This document shows, one piece after another, positions 48,896 through 56,271 of a DNA stretch of 64,000 bases. The DNA lies in NCBI RefSeq assembly GCF_003725735.1, contig NZ_RJTM01000029.1, positions 1 through 64,000 on the forward strand, given 5' to 3'. Each line of letters begins with the position of its first letter. The first letter of the stretch is position 1. The notes beneath the pieces were generated by a model, which made no database searches, had not been told where the DNA came from, and saw only the letters and a program-made list of their open reading frames with translations. The position numbers and the translations under genes are program-made. The stretch is from Sinomicrobium pectinilyticum. Its GTDB lineage: Bacteria > Bacteroidota > Bacteroidia > Flavobacteriales > Flavobacteriaceae.

Positions 48896-48981
48896 ACACC
48901 CCCCTCCCCCCCCTCAAGGGGGGATATCTACCTCTCTTTGAGAGGAACTTTTTCCCCCCTTGAGGGGGGCAGGGGGGGTGT
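48896..48981. repeat. 28-bp C/G-rich inverted repeat between adaptor and ATPase genes
   Basis: The 28-base arms at 48896-48923 and 48954-48981 are complementary apart from about two positions and contain the C and G runs CCCTCAAGGGGGG and its partner. The 30-base loop holds a smaller stem, CCTCT/AGAGG. It lies between two co-directional genes. It could act as an mRNA-processing or partial-termination structure, or be a dispersed REP-like element; such CCCCTCAAGGGG words are frequent intergenic repeats in Bacteroidota. Confidence 0.85.
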
Positions 48982-48984
48982 CCC

Positions 48985-50235
48985 CTAATTCAAAATCAAT
49001 TCCTGTATATCTCCAAAGTTATCATATCCGGAGGTAACGACCTTATCTCCGGGCTGCAGGCCTTCCAGAACTTCATAATACTCGGTGTTCTGGCTGCCGA
49101 GCCGTATTTCCTGCTTATAGGCACTCTTGCCGTCTTCACTTACCTTGAATACCCAGTTACCACCGGTTTTCTGGAAAAATCCGCCTTTGGCCAGGAGCAA
49201 TGCTTCTTTTTCCTGGCTGAGCGCCAGGCGAATCTGTAATGTTTGTCCGCGGCGTATACCTTCCGGTACATCTCCTTCAAAGTGCATGTCTACCTGAAAA
49301 CGACCATTGGTAACCTGGGTGTATACTTTTTTAATGACCAGGGTATAGGTTTCGTTTTTAAAGGTAAAGGAGCCGGATTGCCCGTTGTATATCCTTGAAA
49401 TATAATGTTCGTCGATGTCTGCCCGTACTTTAAAACCGCTGAGCACATCTATCTGTCCCAGTCGTTCTCCCTTGGTTTTGGATTGTCCTATTTCGGCATC
49501 GAGAGAGGTTAATTGCCCGTCTACGGGTGCCCTTACCACCAGGTCCCCCACTTTTTTACGCATCAGATCGAGGGCGTTCCGGGTTCTGTTATACGAACTT
49601 TCTGCCTGGTCCAGTTCCTGCCGGGAGGCCATAGAATCCTGTTTAACTACTTCTTCGGCCAGTTTCATTCGTTCCTTCTGGTAGTTGTAATTGTTTTCCG
49701 ATTCCAGCAATTCCTGTTTGCCAACAGCCTTTTCGTCAAAAAGCCTTTTATTTAGTTCGTATATCCTTTTGGCTTCGATAAGGCTGTTTTCCACATCTGT
49801 TAATTGATTGAGCCTGTTTATAGTATTTTGCCTGGCAGCATTTTGTTGTATCTGCATTTGGGTAAGCAGGTTATATACGGCTGTTTCCTGGTTTACCAGA
49901 CTGAGTTCCAAATCCGTATTGGATAACCGGAGAATAGGGTCACCTGCTTTCATCACGGCTCCGTCTTCCACAAATTTTTCTTCTACCCGTCCGCCTTCCA
50001 CGGCGTCCAGGTAAATGGTGGTAATAGGGAGTACGATACCGTTAACGGGAATATTTTCCTGGAAAACGCCCTGTTTTACTTCACTTATGGTTATGCGTTC
50101 GGTGTCTACATTGAGTTTGGACCCTCCTGAAGAAGAGATAATTGTGAAAATAATAAGAGATAAGAGTAAAACACCCCCGACCAGCATGATAATGCGGGAA
50201 GTGGTAAAACGTTTCTTTTTAATCGGAATATCCAT
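48985..50235 (-). CDS. HlyD/MacA-type periplasmic adaptor protein
   Basis: A 416-residue membrane-fusion protein. One N-terminal anchor (about residues 15-36, IIMLVGGVLLLSLIIFTII) is followed by a lipoyl-type half, a long coiled coil of about 90-225, the second lipoyl half (VRAPVDGQLTSLDAEIGQ) and a beta-barrel domain. The start is the ATG at 50235; the frame has a TTG three codons upstream. It should connect the inner-membrane permeases to the TolC-type channel encoded at the far end of the series. A sigma-54 -24 element lies 34 bases upstream of its start. Confidence 0.9.
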   Translation of the reverse strand: MDIPIKKKRFTTSRIIMLVGGVLLLSLIIFTIISSSGGSKLNVDTERITISEVKQGVFQENIPVNGIVLPITTIYLDAVEGGRVEEKFVEDGAVMKAGDPILRLSNTDLELSLVNQETAVYNLLTQMQIQQNAARQNTINRLNQLTDVENSLIEAKRIYELNKRLFDEKAVGKQELLESENNYNYQKERMKLAEEVVKQDSMASRQELDQAESSYNRTRNALDLMRKKVGDLVVRAPVDGQLTSLDAEIGQSKTKGERLGQIDVLSGFKVRADIDEHYISRIYNGQSGSFTFKNETYTLVIKKVYTQVTNGRFQVDMHFEGDVPEGIRRGQTLQIRLALSQEKEALLLAKGGFFQKTGGNWVFKVSEDGKSAYKQEIRLGSQNTEYYEVLEGLQPGDKVVTSGYDNFGDIQELILN

Positions 50236-50259
50236 AAAGTGCAATTTGTCGAGTATTAT

Positions 50260-50274
50260 ATCATTATCGTGCCA
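50260..50274 (-). promoter_or_regulatory. candidate sigma-54 promoter of the transporter series
   Basis: On the minus strand TTTGGCACGA fits the -24 element of sigma-54 promoters (TGGCAC at 50274-50269). The -12 position, five bases on, reads TGAT instead of TTGC, so that half is weak. The distance to the adaptor ATG (about 25 bases from the -12) is sensible. The neighbouring response regulator is of the sigma-54-activating type, which supports the call. Confidence 0.5.
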
Positions 50275-50322
50275 AAAGTCTAAAATACTGTTTTATAGTG
50301 GTTTGATTGATTTTCTACTGAG

Positions 50323-50371
50323 AAAAGTGTTCGGTTTCGATACACTTTATGTTCGCTGGTAATACACTTTT
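50323..50371. promoter_or_regulatory. three AAAGTGT boxes, possible activator binding sites
   Basis: Reading the minus strand, AAAGTGTAT occurs twice exactly 22 bp apart (50370-50362 and 50348-50340). A third copy in the opposite orientation, ACACTTT at 50330-50324, forms a 7-bp inverted repeat with the second around an 11-bp spacer. They lie 50-110 bp upstream of the sigma-54 -24 element, a usual place for enhancer sites of NtrC-type regulators. Confidence 0.6.
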
Positions 50372-50439
50372 GTACTTGGGGAAATTAGGATCGGTACTTT
50401 TTTTATTAAAAGGGATTATATTGTAATATTGTAGAGATG

Positions 50440-50467
50440 AGTTGCAGGTTTCAGGTTGCAGGTTGGT
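50440..50467 (-). repeat. heptamer array, left side of the four-helix-bundle gene
   Basis: Four consecutive 7-base units on the plus strand (AGTTGCA, GGTTTCA, GGTTGCA, GGTTGGT) are the reverse complement of TGYAACY. Their orientation is opposite to the array at 50891-50967. Confidence 0.8.
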
Positions 50468-50487
50468 TTGATCAGATACAGAATATA

Positions 50488-50883
50488 ATGGCCAGTATTA
50501 AAAGATTTGAAGATTTAGAGGTATGGCAGCTTGCCAGGGGAATCTGTAAAGATATTTGGAACCTTATAGAGTCAACACCACTAAAAAACGATTATAAATT
50601 AAGAGAGCAGATGAATGGCTCTTCGGGATCCATAATGGACAATATAGCAGAAGGGTATGAACGTGATGGAAATAAAGAATTCATTCATTTTCTCAGTATT
50701 TCAAAGGCTTCCTGTGGAGAGCTACATTCTCAATTATACAGATGTCTGGACCGAAATCATATTAATTCAGAAACTTTTGAAAGAACGTACGATAAGTTAG
50801 TTTTGACCAGCAAAAAAATAAAGTATTTTATGACCTATTTACAGAAATCAAACAGAAAAGGCTCTAAATATAATTACGATTAA
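50488..50883 (+). CDS. four-helix-bundle protein (S23/IVP family)
   Basis: A 131-residue protein of the four-helix-bundle family first seen in 23S rRNA intervening sequences and also as the Avd-like partner of retroelements. It has FEDLEVWQLARGICKDIW, LREQMNGSSGSIMDNIAEGYER, and FIHFLSISKASCGELHSQL. I start at the ATG at 50488, which fits the family N-terminus; the frame extends 17 codons upstream through the heptamer array. No retroelement or rRNA is nearby. It is bracketed by inverted TGYAACY arrays, suggesting an inserted cassette. The function is unknown. Confidence 0.88.
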   Translation: MASIKRFEDLEVWQLARGICKDIWNLIESTPLKNDYKLREQMNGSSGSIMDNIAEGYERDGNKEFIHFLSISKASCGELHSQLYRCLDRNHINSETFERTYDKLVLTSKKIKYFMTYLQKSNRKGSKYNYD

Positions 50884-50890
50884 ATTACAA

Positions 50891-50967
50891 TGCAATCTGT
50901 AACCTGTAACCTGCAACCTGTAACCTGCAACCTGTAACTTGCAACCTGTAACCTGTAACTTACAACC
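50891..50967 (+). repeat. heptamer array TGYAACY, 11 units
   Basis: Eleven consecutive 7-base units of TGTAACC, TGCAACC and close variants fill 77 bases and end eight bases before the start codon of the response-regulator gene. A change in unit number would alter the length of the leader or promoter spacing. Confidence 0.9.
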
Positions 50968-50975
50968 AATAAACA

Positions 50976-52322
50976 ATGCAGCTAAAAGACGCCCGAATAT
51001 TAATCATAGATGACGATACCGATGTATTGACTGCCATGCGGCTATTGTTCAAAGCGAAGGTAAAGGAGGTTGTGACGGAGAAGAAACCCGATCATATCCT
51101 GTCTATTCTCAGTAAATCGAGTTTCGATGTCATTATCCTGGACATGAACTTCAACGGGCTCGTCAATACCGGTAATGAAGGCTTGTTCTGGCTTCGCAAG
51201 ATCCGGGAAGCAAATGACAAGGTAGATGTTATTCTTATTACGGCCTACGGGGATATTGACCTGGCCATACGTTCCCTTAAGGAGGGGGCTTCCGATTTTT
51301 TGGTGAAACCCTGGAAAAATGAAAAGATACTAGAGTCCGTTCAGGATCTTCTCAATAAGAAAAGATCACCGAAAAATGCCGTTAGACCTGTGCAGCTCCG
51401 GGGCGACAGGATACTGGGGGAAAGCGATGTGATGCGTAATGTCTTCCTGAAACTGCAAAAAGTGGCCCCCACCGACGCCAACGTATTGATACTGGGAGAG
51501 AACGGAACCGGTAAGGATCTTATAGCGAGAGCACTACACGACAACTCCCTGCGTAAAGACAAGCCTTTTGTTAAAGTGGACCTCGGGGCACTTACCCCTT
51601 CACTTTTTGAAAGTGAGTTGTTCGGTTATAAAAAAGGGGCATTTACCGATGCGCGGGAAGATCGCAAGGGCAGGTTTGAAGCGGCTTCCGGCGGAACGCT
51701 TTTTCTCGATGAAATTGGTAATATAAGCCTGCAGCAACAGGCACGCCTGCTGACGGTATTGCAAAACAGGTATATTACACCCTTAGGATCTAATGATACC
51801 GTTCCCGTAGATATCCGGCTTATCTGTGCCACCAATATAGGACTCCCCGAACTTGCCGATGAGAGCCGGTTTCGGAAAGACCTCATTTACAGGATAAATA
51901 CCGTAGAAATAACAGTTCCCCCCTTGCGGGAACGCGGAAAGGACATCCGGTTACTGGCCGATTATTTTGTACAGCGTTATGCCGAAAAATATATGAAAGA
52001 ACCGTTTTCACTGGATAAGAGTTTTGTGGAAAAACTAACGAGCTACTCTTTTCCGGGTAATGTGCGGGAGTTGCAATACGCCCTGGAACGCGCCGTTATT
52101 ATGGCCGAAGGAGAAACCCTCTATGCAGACGACCTGGTGTTCTCCCCCATTGAAAAGTATCAGCAGCCCGAGGGCCCCCGCGACCTGAAACTGGAAACCA
52201 TTGAAAAGAATACCATTCTCAAGGTGGTGGAGAAAAACAACGGCAATATCTCTAAATCCGCCAAAGAACTGGGTATTACCAGGGCTGCCCTGTACCGTAG
52301 ATTGCACAAATATGACCTTTAG
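50976..52322 (+). CDS. sigma-54-dependent response regulator (NtrC family)
   Basis: A 448-residue regulator. The receiver domain (about 5-120) has the acidic pocket IDDD, the phospho-acceptor Asp56 in IILDMNF and Lys111 in FLVKPWK. The AAA+ domain follows with Walker A LGENGTGKD near 173-181, the sigma-54-contact loop ELFGYKKGAFTDA near 213-226, Walker B TLFLDEIG and the arginine-finger region DLIYRINTVEI. A Fis-type HTH ends the protein (NISKSAKELGITRAALYRRL). The contact loop reads GAFTDA, not GAFTGA. It overlaps the kinase gene by 11 bp and probably activates the divergent transporter series. Confidence 0.95.
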   Translation: MQLKDARILIIDDDTDVLTAMRLLFKAKVKEVVTEKKPDHILSILSKSSFDVIILDMNFNGLVNTGNEGLFWLRKIREANDKVDVILITAYGDIDLAIRSLKEGASDFLVKPWKNEKILESVQDLLNKKRSPKNAVRPVQLRGDRILGESDVMRNVFLKLQKVAPTDANVLILGENGTGKDLIARALHDNSLRKDKPFVKVDLGALTPSLFESELFGYKKGAFTDAREDRKGRFEAASGGTLFLDEIGNISLQQQARLLTVLQNRYITPLGSNDTVPVDIRLICATNIGLPELADESRFRKDLIYRINTVEITVPPLRERGKDIRLLADYFVQRYAEKYMKEPFSLDKSFVEKLTSYSFPGNVRELQYALERAVIMAEGETLYADDLVFSPIEKYQQPEGPRDLKLETIEKNTILKVVEKNNGNISKSAKELGITRAALYRRLHKYDL

Positions 52323-53655
52323 ATCTTATAAAAAGGCCCTTCTGTTACGAATAGGCATTCTGCTGATTTTCCTCGTAGCACTTGCCTTTGCCATAAGCAG
52401 AGGCAATGCGTATTATATCATTCCAACCTGCCTGTTAAGCGCCTGGTCCTTCAATTACCTCTACACATTTTGTGTAAGGCGGTTTAATGCGATAGATGAT
52501 TTTTTCGAGGCCGTAAAATACAGGGACTTTTCCCGCTGGTACCCGGAGAAGAACGGTACCGGGGATATCTTGGCACTTCACAGGGGGTTTAACGAGGTAA
52601 ACCGAACCGTAAAGGAGATTAACAGTGAAAAGGAACGGCAATACCTCTACCTGCAAAAAATACTGGAAATGGTAGATGTGGGCATCATGGCCTATGACCG
52701 GGAAACCGGAAATGTATTGTGGGATAACGAATCTTTGCGAAAACACCTGGACATACCCTCGGTAAAAAATGTCCGCTTTATATCCAGCAGGAAACCCGAC
52801 CTGTTCCGGGATATATTCGAAAAAGACCATTCCAGGGAAACATCCGTAACCGTAGAGGCAGGCCAGCAGAAAAACAAGATGCTGGTATCCAATGCCGTAT
52901 TTCATGTGGGTGAAAATACCTTTAAACTGGTTGTCCTTCAGAATATCGAAGATACGCTCAACCAGAATGAGTCCGAAGCCTGGAAAAAACTGCTCAGCGT
53001 CATGACGCACGAAATTATGAATTCCATAGCCCCCATATCGTCCCTGGCCGAAACACTGAAATCCAATGTGCAAATGGCTATAGACCATCCGGATGAATAT
53101 CCGCTGGAAATGGAAGATATGCGGATGGGAATAGAAAGCATAAAAAAACGAAGTGAAGGGCTGATGAAGTTTGCCAAAACTTACCGGAGCCTGAACAAAG
53201 TGACCAGTCTTAACAAAACCCGGGTCACATTATACGAACTCTTCCGCAATATAGACAAACTGATGTCGCCCTCCCTGCAGGCAAAAAAAATAAAAGTCGA
53301 TTACAGGACGGAGCCCCAGGATCTGGAAGCACGTATAGATACCTACCTGATAGAACAGGTACTCATTAACCTGATTTTGAATTCGGTGGACGCATGTGAA
53401 GGAAGGGATGATGCCCGGATTATAATTTCTGCCGAGCGCCACCTGAACGGCAACGCAGTGATCCGGGTCACCGATAACGGAAAAGGCATTCCCGAAGAGG
53501 TGATCGATAACGTATTCGTTCCGTTCTTCAGTACCAAAAAGAAAGGCAGCGGGATAGGGTTGAGCCTGTGTAAGCAGATCATGCTCCTGCACGAGGGGAG
53601 GATACAGATACGCAGTGTAGAAGGAGAGGGAACAACAACCAGCCTTATTTTTTAA
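52312..53655 (+). CDS. membrane sensor histidine kinase
   Basis: A 447-residue kinase. Two close hydrophobic segments (about residues 11-27 and 34-52) leave almost no periplasmic loop, so sensing may be in the membrane or cytoplasm. A PAS-like region at about 110-215 includes ILEMVDVGIMAYDRETGNVLW. The phospho-acceptor His233 lies in SVMTHEIMNSIAP, followed by the ATPase domain with NLILNSVDAC, RVTDNGKGIPEEV and STKKKGSGIGLSLC. I use the ATG at 52312; the longer frame runs through the end of the regulator gene. It is the evident partner of the upstream response regulator. Confidence 0.93.
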   Translation: MTFRSYKKALLLRIGILLIFLVALAFAISRGNAYYIIPTCLLSAWSFNYLYTFCVRRFNAIDDFFEAVKYRDFSRWYPEKNGTGDILALHRGFNEVNRTVKEINSEKERQYLYLQKILEMVDVGIMAYDRETGNVLWDNESLRKHLDIPSVKNVRFISSRKPDLFRDIFEKDHSRETSVTVEAGQQKNKMLVSNAVFHVGENTFKLVVLQNIEDTLNQNESEAWKKLLSVMTHEIMNSIAPISSLAETLKSNVQMAIDHPDEYPLEMEDMRMGIESIKKRSEGLMKFAKTYRSLNKVTSLNKTRVTLYELFRNIDKLMSPSLQAKKIKVDYRTEPQDLEARIDTYLIEQVLINLILNSVDACEGRDDARIIISAERHLNGNAVIRVTDNGKGIPEEVIDNVFVPFFSTKKKGSGIGLSLCKQIMLLHEGRIQIRSVEGEGTTTSLIF

Positions 53656-53883
53656 ACTGATTTACGCACTTTACCGGTTAATTTTCCGGGAGAGGAAACC
53701 CTCTTTTTGGTCCGGTGGAAACTGGTTCCGCTCAAAATTCTCCTGAAATATATCTCCACAAAAAAATACACGTTCAATTTTCGGTTGCCGTCGGCAGACC
53801 ACAAGTCTAATTTTGCCTCTGTTCAGGATCCGGATGAAACAGGATTCTGCCATGAACATGTAAAATCCTAAACCGATCATCTT

Positions 53884-55305
53884 ATGCAACTAAAAAACAG
53901 ACCTGCGATATCGGCATTAGCCGTTGTTCTGACAGCGCCGTTGTTATATGTTATAGACATTTTTATCATTAATATGGCCATCCCTGCCATACAAACGGGT
54001 TTAAGTGCTTCGGACGGGGAAACACAGCTGGTTATAGCCGGTTACCTTTTGGGCAGTGCCGCTTTTCTCATTACCGGCGGAAGGGCGGGGGATTACCTCG
54101 GGAAAAAAAAGGTGTTTTTCTGGGGGATGTTCTGGTTTACATTGACCTCATGTATTTGCGGTATGGCCCAGACGATTTTGCAATTGAATGCGGCCCGGTT
54201 TTTTCAGGGGATGAGCTCGGCTTTTATGGTGCCTCAATCCATAGCCTTCATACAGGTGCTGTTTCCCGAACCGGAGGAAAGGGCGAAAGCTATCGGGTGG
54301 TATGGGATAACCCTGAGTATTGCGGCGATCATAGGACAGATATTAGGCGGGTACCTGGTGGAAACCCGATTTTTAATAGAAGGCTGGCGTTTGATCTTTT
54401 TTATAAACCTTCCCGTTGGCCTGGCGGCCTTGTGGACCATAGACCGGTATCTGGACGAAACAGAAAAGGAGAAGAGTATAGGTTTTGACTATTCGGGTTC
54501 CGTTATTTTGACGTTGGGCCTGGGCACTCTTATATACGCAATTACCGAAGGACAGGAGCAACACTGGCCCTTATGGAGTATTGGTCTGATCGTTTCAGGT
54601 ATTCTGGTGTTGGTCTTTTTTGTCAGGGACCAGAGAAAAAAACAGTGGGAGAACAGGTCCCCGCTTATGGATATGAGCTTATTCCGCAACAGGGAATTTA
54701 ATATCGGCCTCGGTGTGGTATTGTTTCATTTTATGCTCCATACGGCCTACCTGCTGATGAGCGCGGTATACCTGCAAAGCGGACTGGGAATTTCTGCCCT
54801 GGAATGTGGAATGTATTTTCTGCTTCATGCCCTGCTGTTTATGATCTCTTCATTGGTAGCGTCGAAGCAACTGGTGAAATACGGGAAGAACGTCCTGTTT
54901 ACAGGGCTTTTTATCATATTTCTTTCTTTTGTTTTACAGTCACTTTTTTTTACTGCGGTAACTCCCCCGTTCGTTTCCATAATGCTGATCGGGTTATACG
55001 GACTGGGCAACGGTATGGTATTGCCTTTCCTGTTAAATATTGTCCTGAATAATGTCCCGCAAAAACACGCGGGAATTGCCTCGGGGATATTTTCCACTTT
55101 TCAGCAAACCGCATCCGCATTTGGAATAAGTATTATAGGAGGTGTTTTTTATTCGGTTATAGAAGGGAAAAGCGCACAGGAATATACTTTAGGTATTGAA
55201 TATGGTCTTATTATCAATATGATTTGTCTCGGAATAGTATCAATAATGCTTTACCGGCTGCCGGGCGGACTTAAAAAACGTACCGGAATTATCGGGACAG
55301 ATTGA
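53884..55305 (+). CDS. MFS transporter, DHA2-type (14-TM) drug efflux protein
   Basis: A 473-residue major-facilitator transporter with about 14 membrane segments. Early segments contain FIINMAIPAIQTGL and VIAGYLLGSAAFLITGGRAGDYLGKKKVF; the loop motif GRAGDYLGKKK is MFS motif A. The segment WYGITLSIAAIIGQILGGYL is motif C, typical of antiporters. It probably exports small molecules by proton antiport. It lies 228 bp after the kinase gene and 201 bp before the TetR gene, so it may be transcribed separately. The substrate is unknown. Confidence 0.9.
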   Translation: MQLKNRPAISALAVVLTAPLLYVIDIFIINMAIPAIQTGLSASDGETQLVIAGYLLGSAAFLITGGRAGDYLGKKKVFFWGMFWFTLTSCICGMAQTILQLNAARFFQGMSSAFMVPQSIAFIQVLFPEPEERAKAIGWYGITLSIAAIIGQILGGYLVETRFLIEGWRLIFFINLPVGLAALWTIDRYLDETEKEKSIGFDYSGSVILTLGLGTLIYAITEGQEQHWPLWSIGLIVSGILVLVFFVRDQRKKQWENRSPLMDMSLFRNREFNIGLGVVLFHFMLHTAYLLMSAVYLQSGLGISALECGMYFLLHALLFMISSLVASKQLVKYGKNVLFTGLFIIFLSFVLQSLFFTAVTPPFVSIMLIGLYGLGNGMVLPFLLNIVLNNVPQKHAGIASGIFSTFQQTASAFGISIIGGVFYSVIEGKSAQEYTLGIEYGLIINMICLGIVSIMLYRLPGGLKKRTGIIGTD

Positions 55306-55441
55306 GAGGTGCTGCGCTATGTCCGGATTATTCCCTAAACTCCTGCACATCAAAAAACATATGCCGATCCCCGCATATCCTCTGGTATTTACATGTTAAA
55401 GCGATAACGTTTTAGTGTTAAAAAAACATAAAAAACCTGAG

Positions 55442-55479
55442 TTAAACAATTGTTTAATTTAAACGATTGTTTAATTTTG
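55442..55479 (+). promoter_or_regulatory. promoter with two palindromic TetR operators
   Basis: AAACAATTGTTT (55444-55455) and AAACGATTGTTT (55461-55472) are 12-bp near-identical palindromes spaced 17 bp apart. A Bacteroidota promoter is interlaced with them: TTG at 55450-55452, 19 bases, then TAATTTTG at 55472-55479. The first operator covers the -33 element; the second fills the spacer up to the -7. This is a typical self-repressing TetR arrangement controlling the operon. Confidence 0.85.
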
Positions 55480-55506
55480 CTTCTTCATATTTAATACGGA
55501 AGAAGT

Positions 55507-56142
55507 ATGGAGTTGAACGAAAAACAGTCGCGTATCCTGGAGGTAGCCGAAAAACTATTTGCGGAAAACGGTTTTGACGGAACTTCCGTACGTCAGATAG
55601 CCAGGGAGGCCGATATTAATGTTGCCATGATCTCCTATTATTTCGGCTCCAAGGAAAAGCTGCTGGATGCCTTGTTGTTCCACCGTTTTTCCGGTTTCCG
55701 GAAGGAGATGGAAAAGGTCATAGCAGGAGAAGGGGGATATATGACCAAAGTAGATAATATGGTCGCTCTAATGGTGAGGCGCATACATGACAACCGGCGG
55801 GCATATAAGGTGGTGAATTTCGAATATTCCAATCCGGTGCGCCGGGTTAGTTTTGACAACTACGTCCGCCAGAAAAGGGAAAACTACAATATGATCGAGG
55901 GGCTTATCCGTAACGGACAGGAAGAAGGTGTTTTTTCGAAGCATGTGAATATACCGCTTATCGTGCCGACCATCCTGGGAACTTACTTCCATTTCTATTA
56001 TAACAAGAAGTTTTTCCAGGCGCTCCACGGCTTTAACGAACAAATAACCATAGACGATTATGTATACACCACATTAACTATACATATTCAACAAACGATT
56101 AAAGCATTACTTACTTATGAAATGCCGGTTAACAAGGGATAA
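55507..56142 (+). CDS. TetR/AcrR family repressor of the efflux operon
   Basis: A 211-residue repressor. The N-terminal HTH (residues 8-55) reads ILEVAEKLFAENGFDGTSVRQIAREADINVAMISYYFGSKEKL, split here by eye into helices; the C-terminal ligand-binding helices continue to 205. Two palindromic operators lie on its promoter, so it should repress itself and the TolC-EmrA-EmrB genes downstream until an inducing compound binds. The ligand is unknown. A weak hairpin CCCGAT/ATCGGG follows its stop. Confidence 0.93.
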   Translation: MELNEKQSRILEVAEKLFAENGFDGTSVRQIAREADINVAMISYYFGSKEKLLDALLFHRFSGFRKEMEKVIAGEGGYMTKVDNMVALMVRRIHDNRRAYKVVNFEYSNPVRRVSFDNYVRQKRENYNMIEGLIRNGQEEGVFSKHVNIPLIVPTILGTYFHFYYNKKFFQALHGFNEQITIDDYVYTTLTIHIQQTIKALLTYEMPVNKG

Positions 56143-56271
56143 ACCTCCCGATTCTGATAATCATCGGGATGATAATACTATTAAACACATTCTGCATACC
56201 GAAGTGAAACATATGATGGAATCATAACTTTCGATGTCCATCTGTCCTGTTAAAAACAAACAAACCATCAA

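Noticed and set aside
53671-53889. 72-residue minus-strand frame between kinase and MFS genes
   Set aside because: No recognisable domain and it runs into the MFS start region on the opposite strand.
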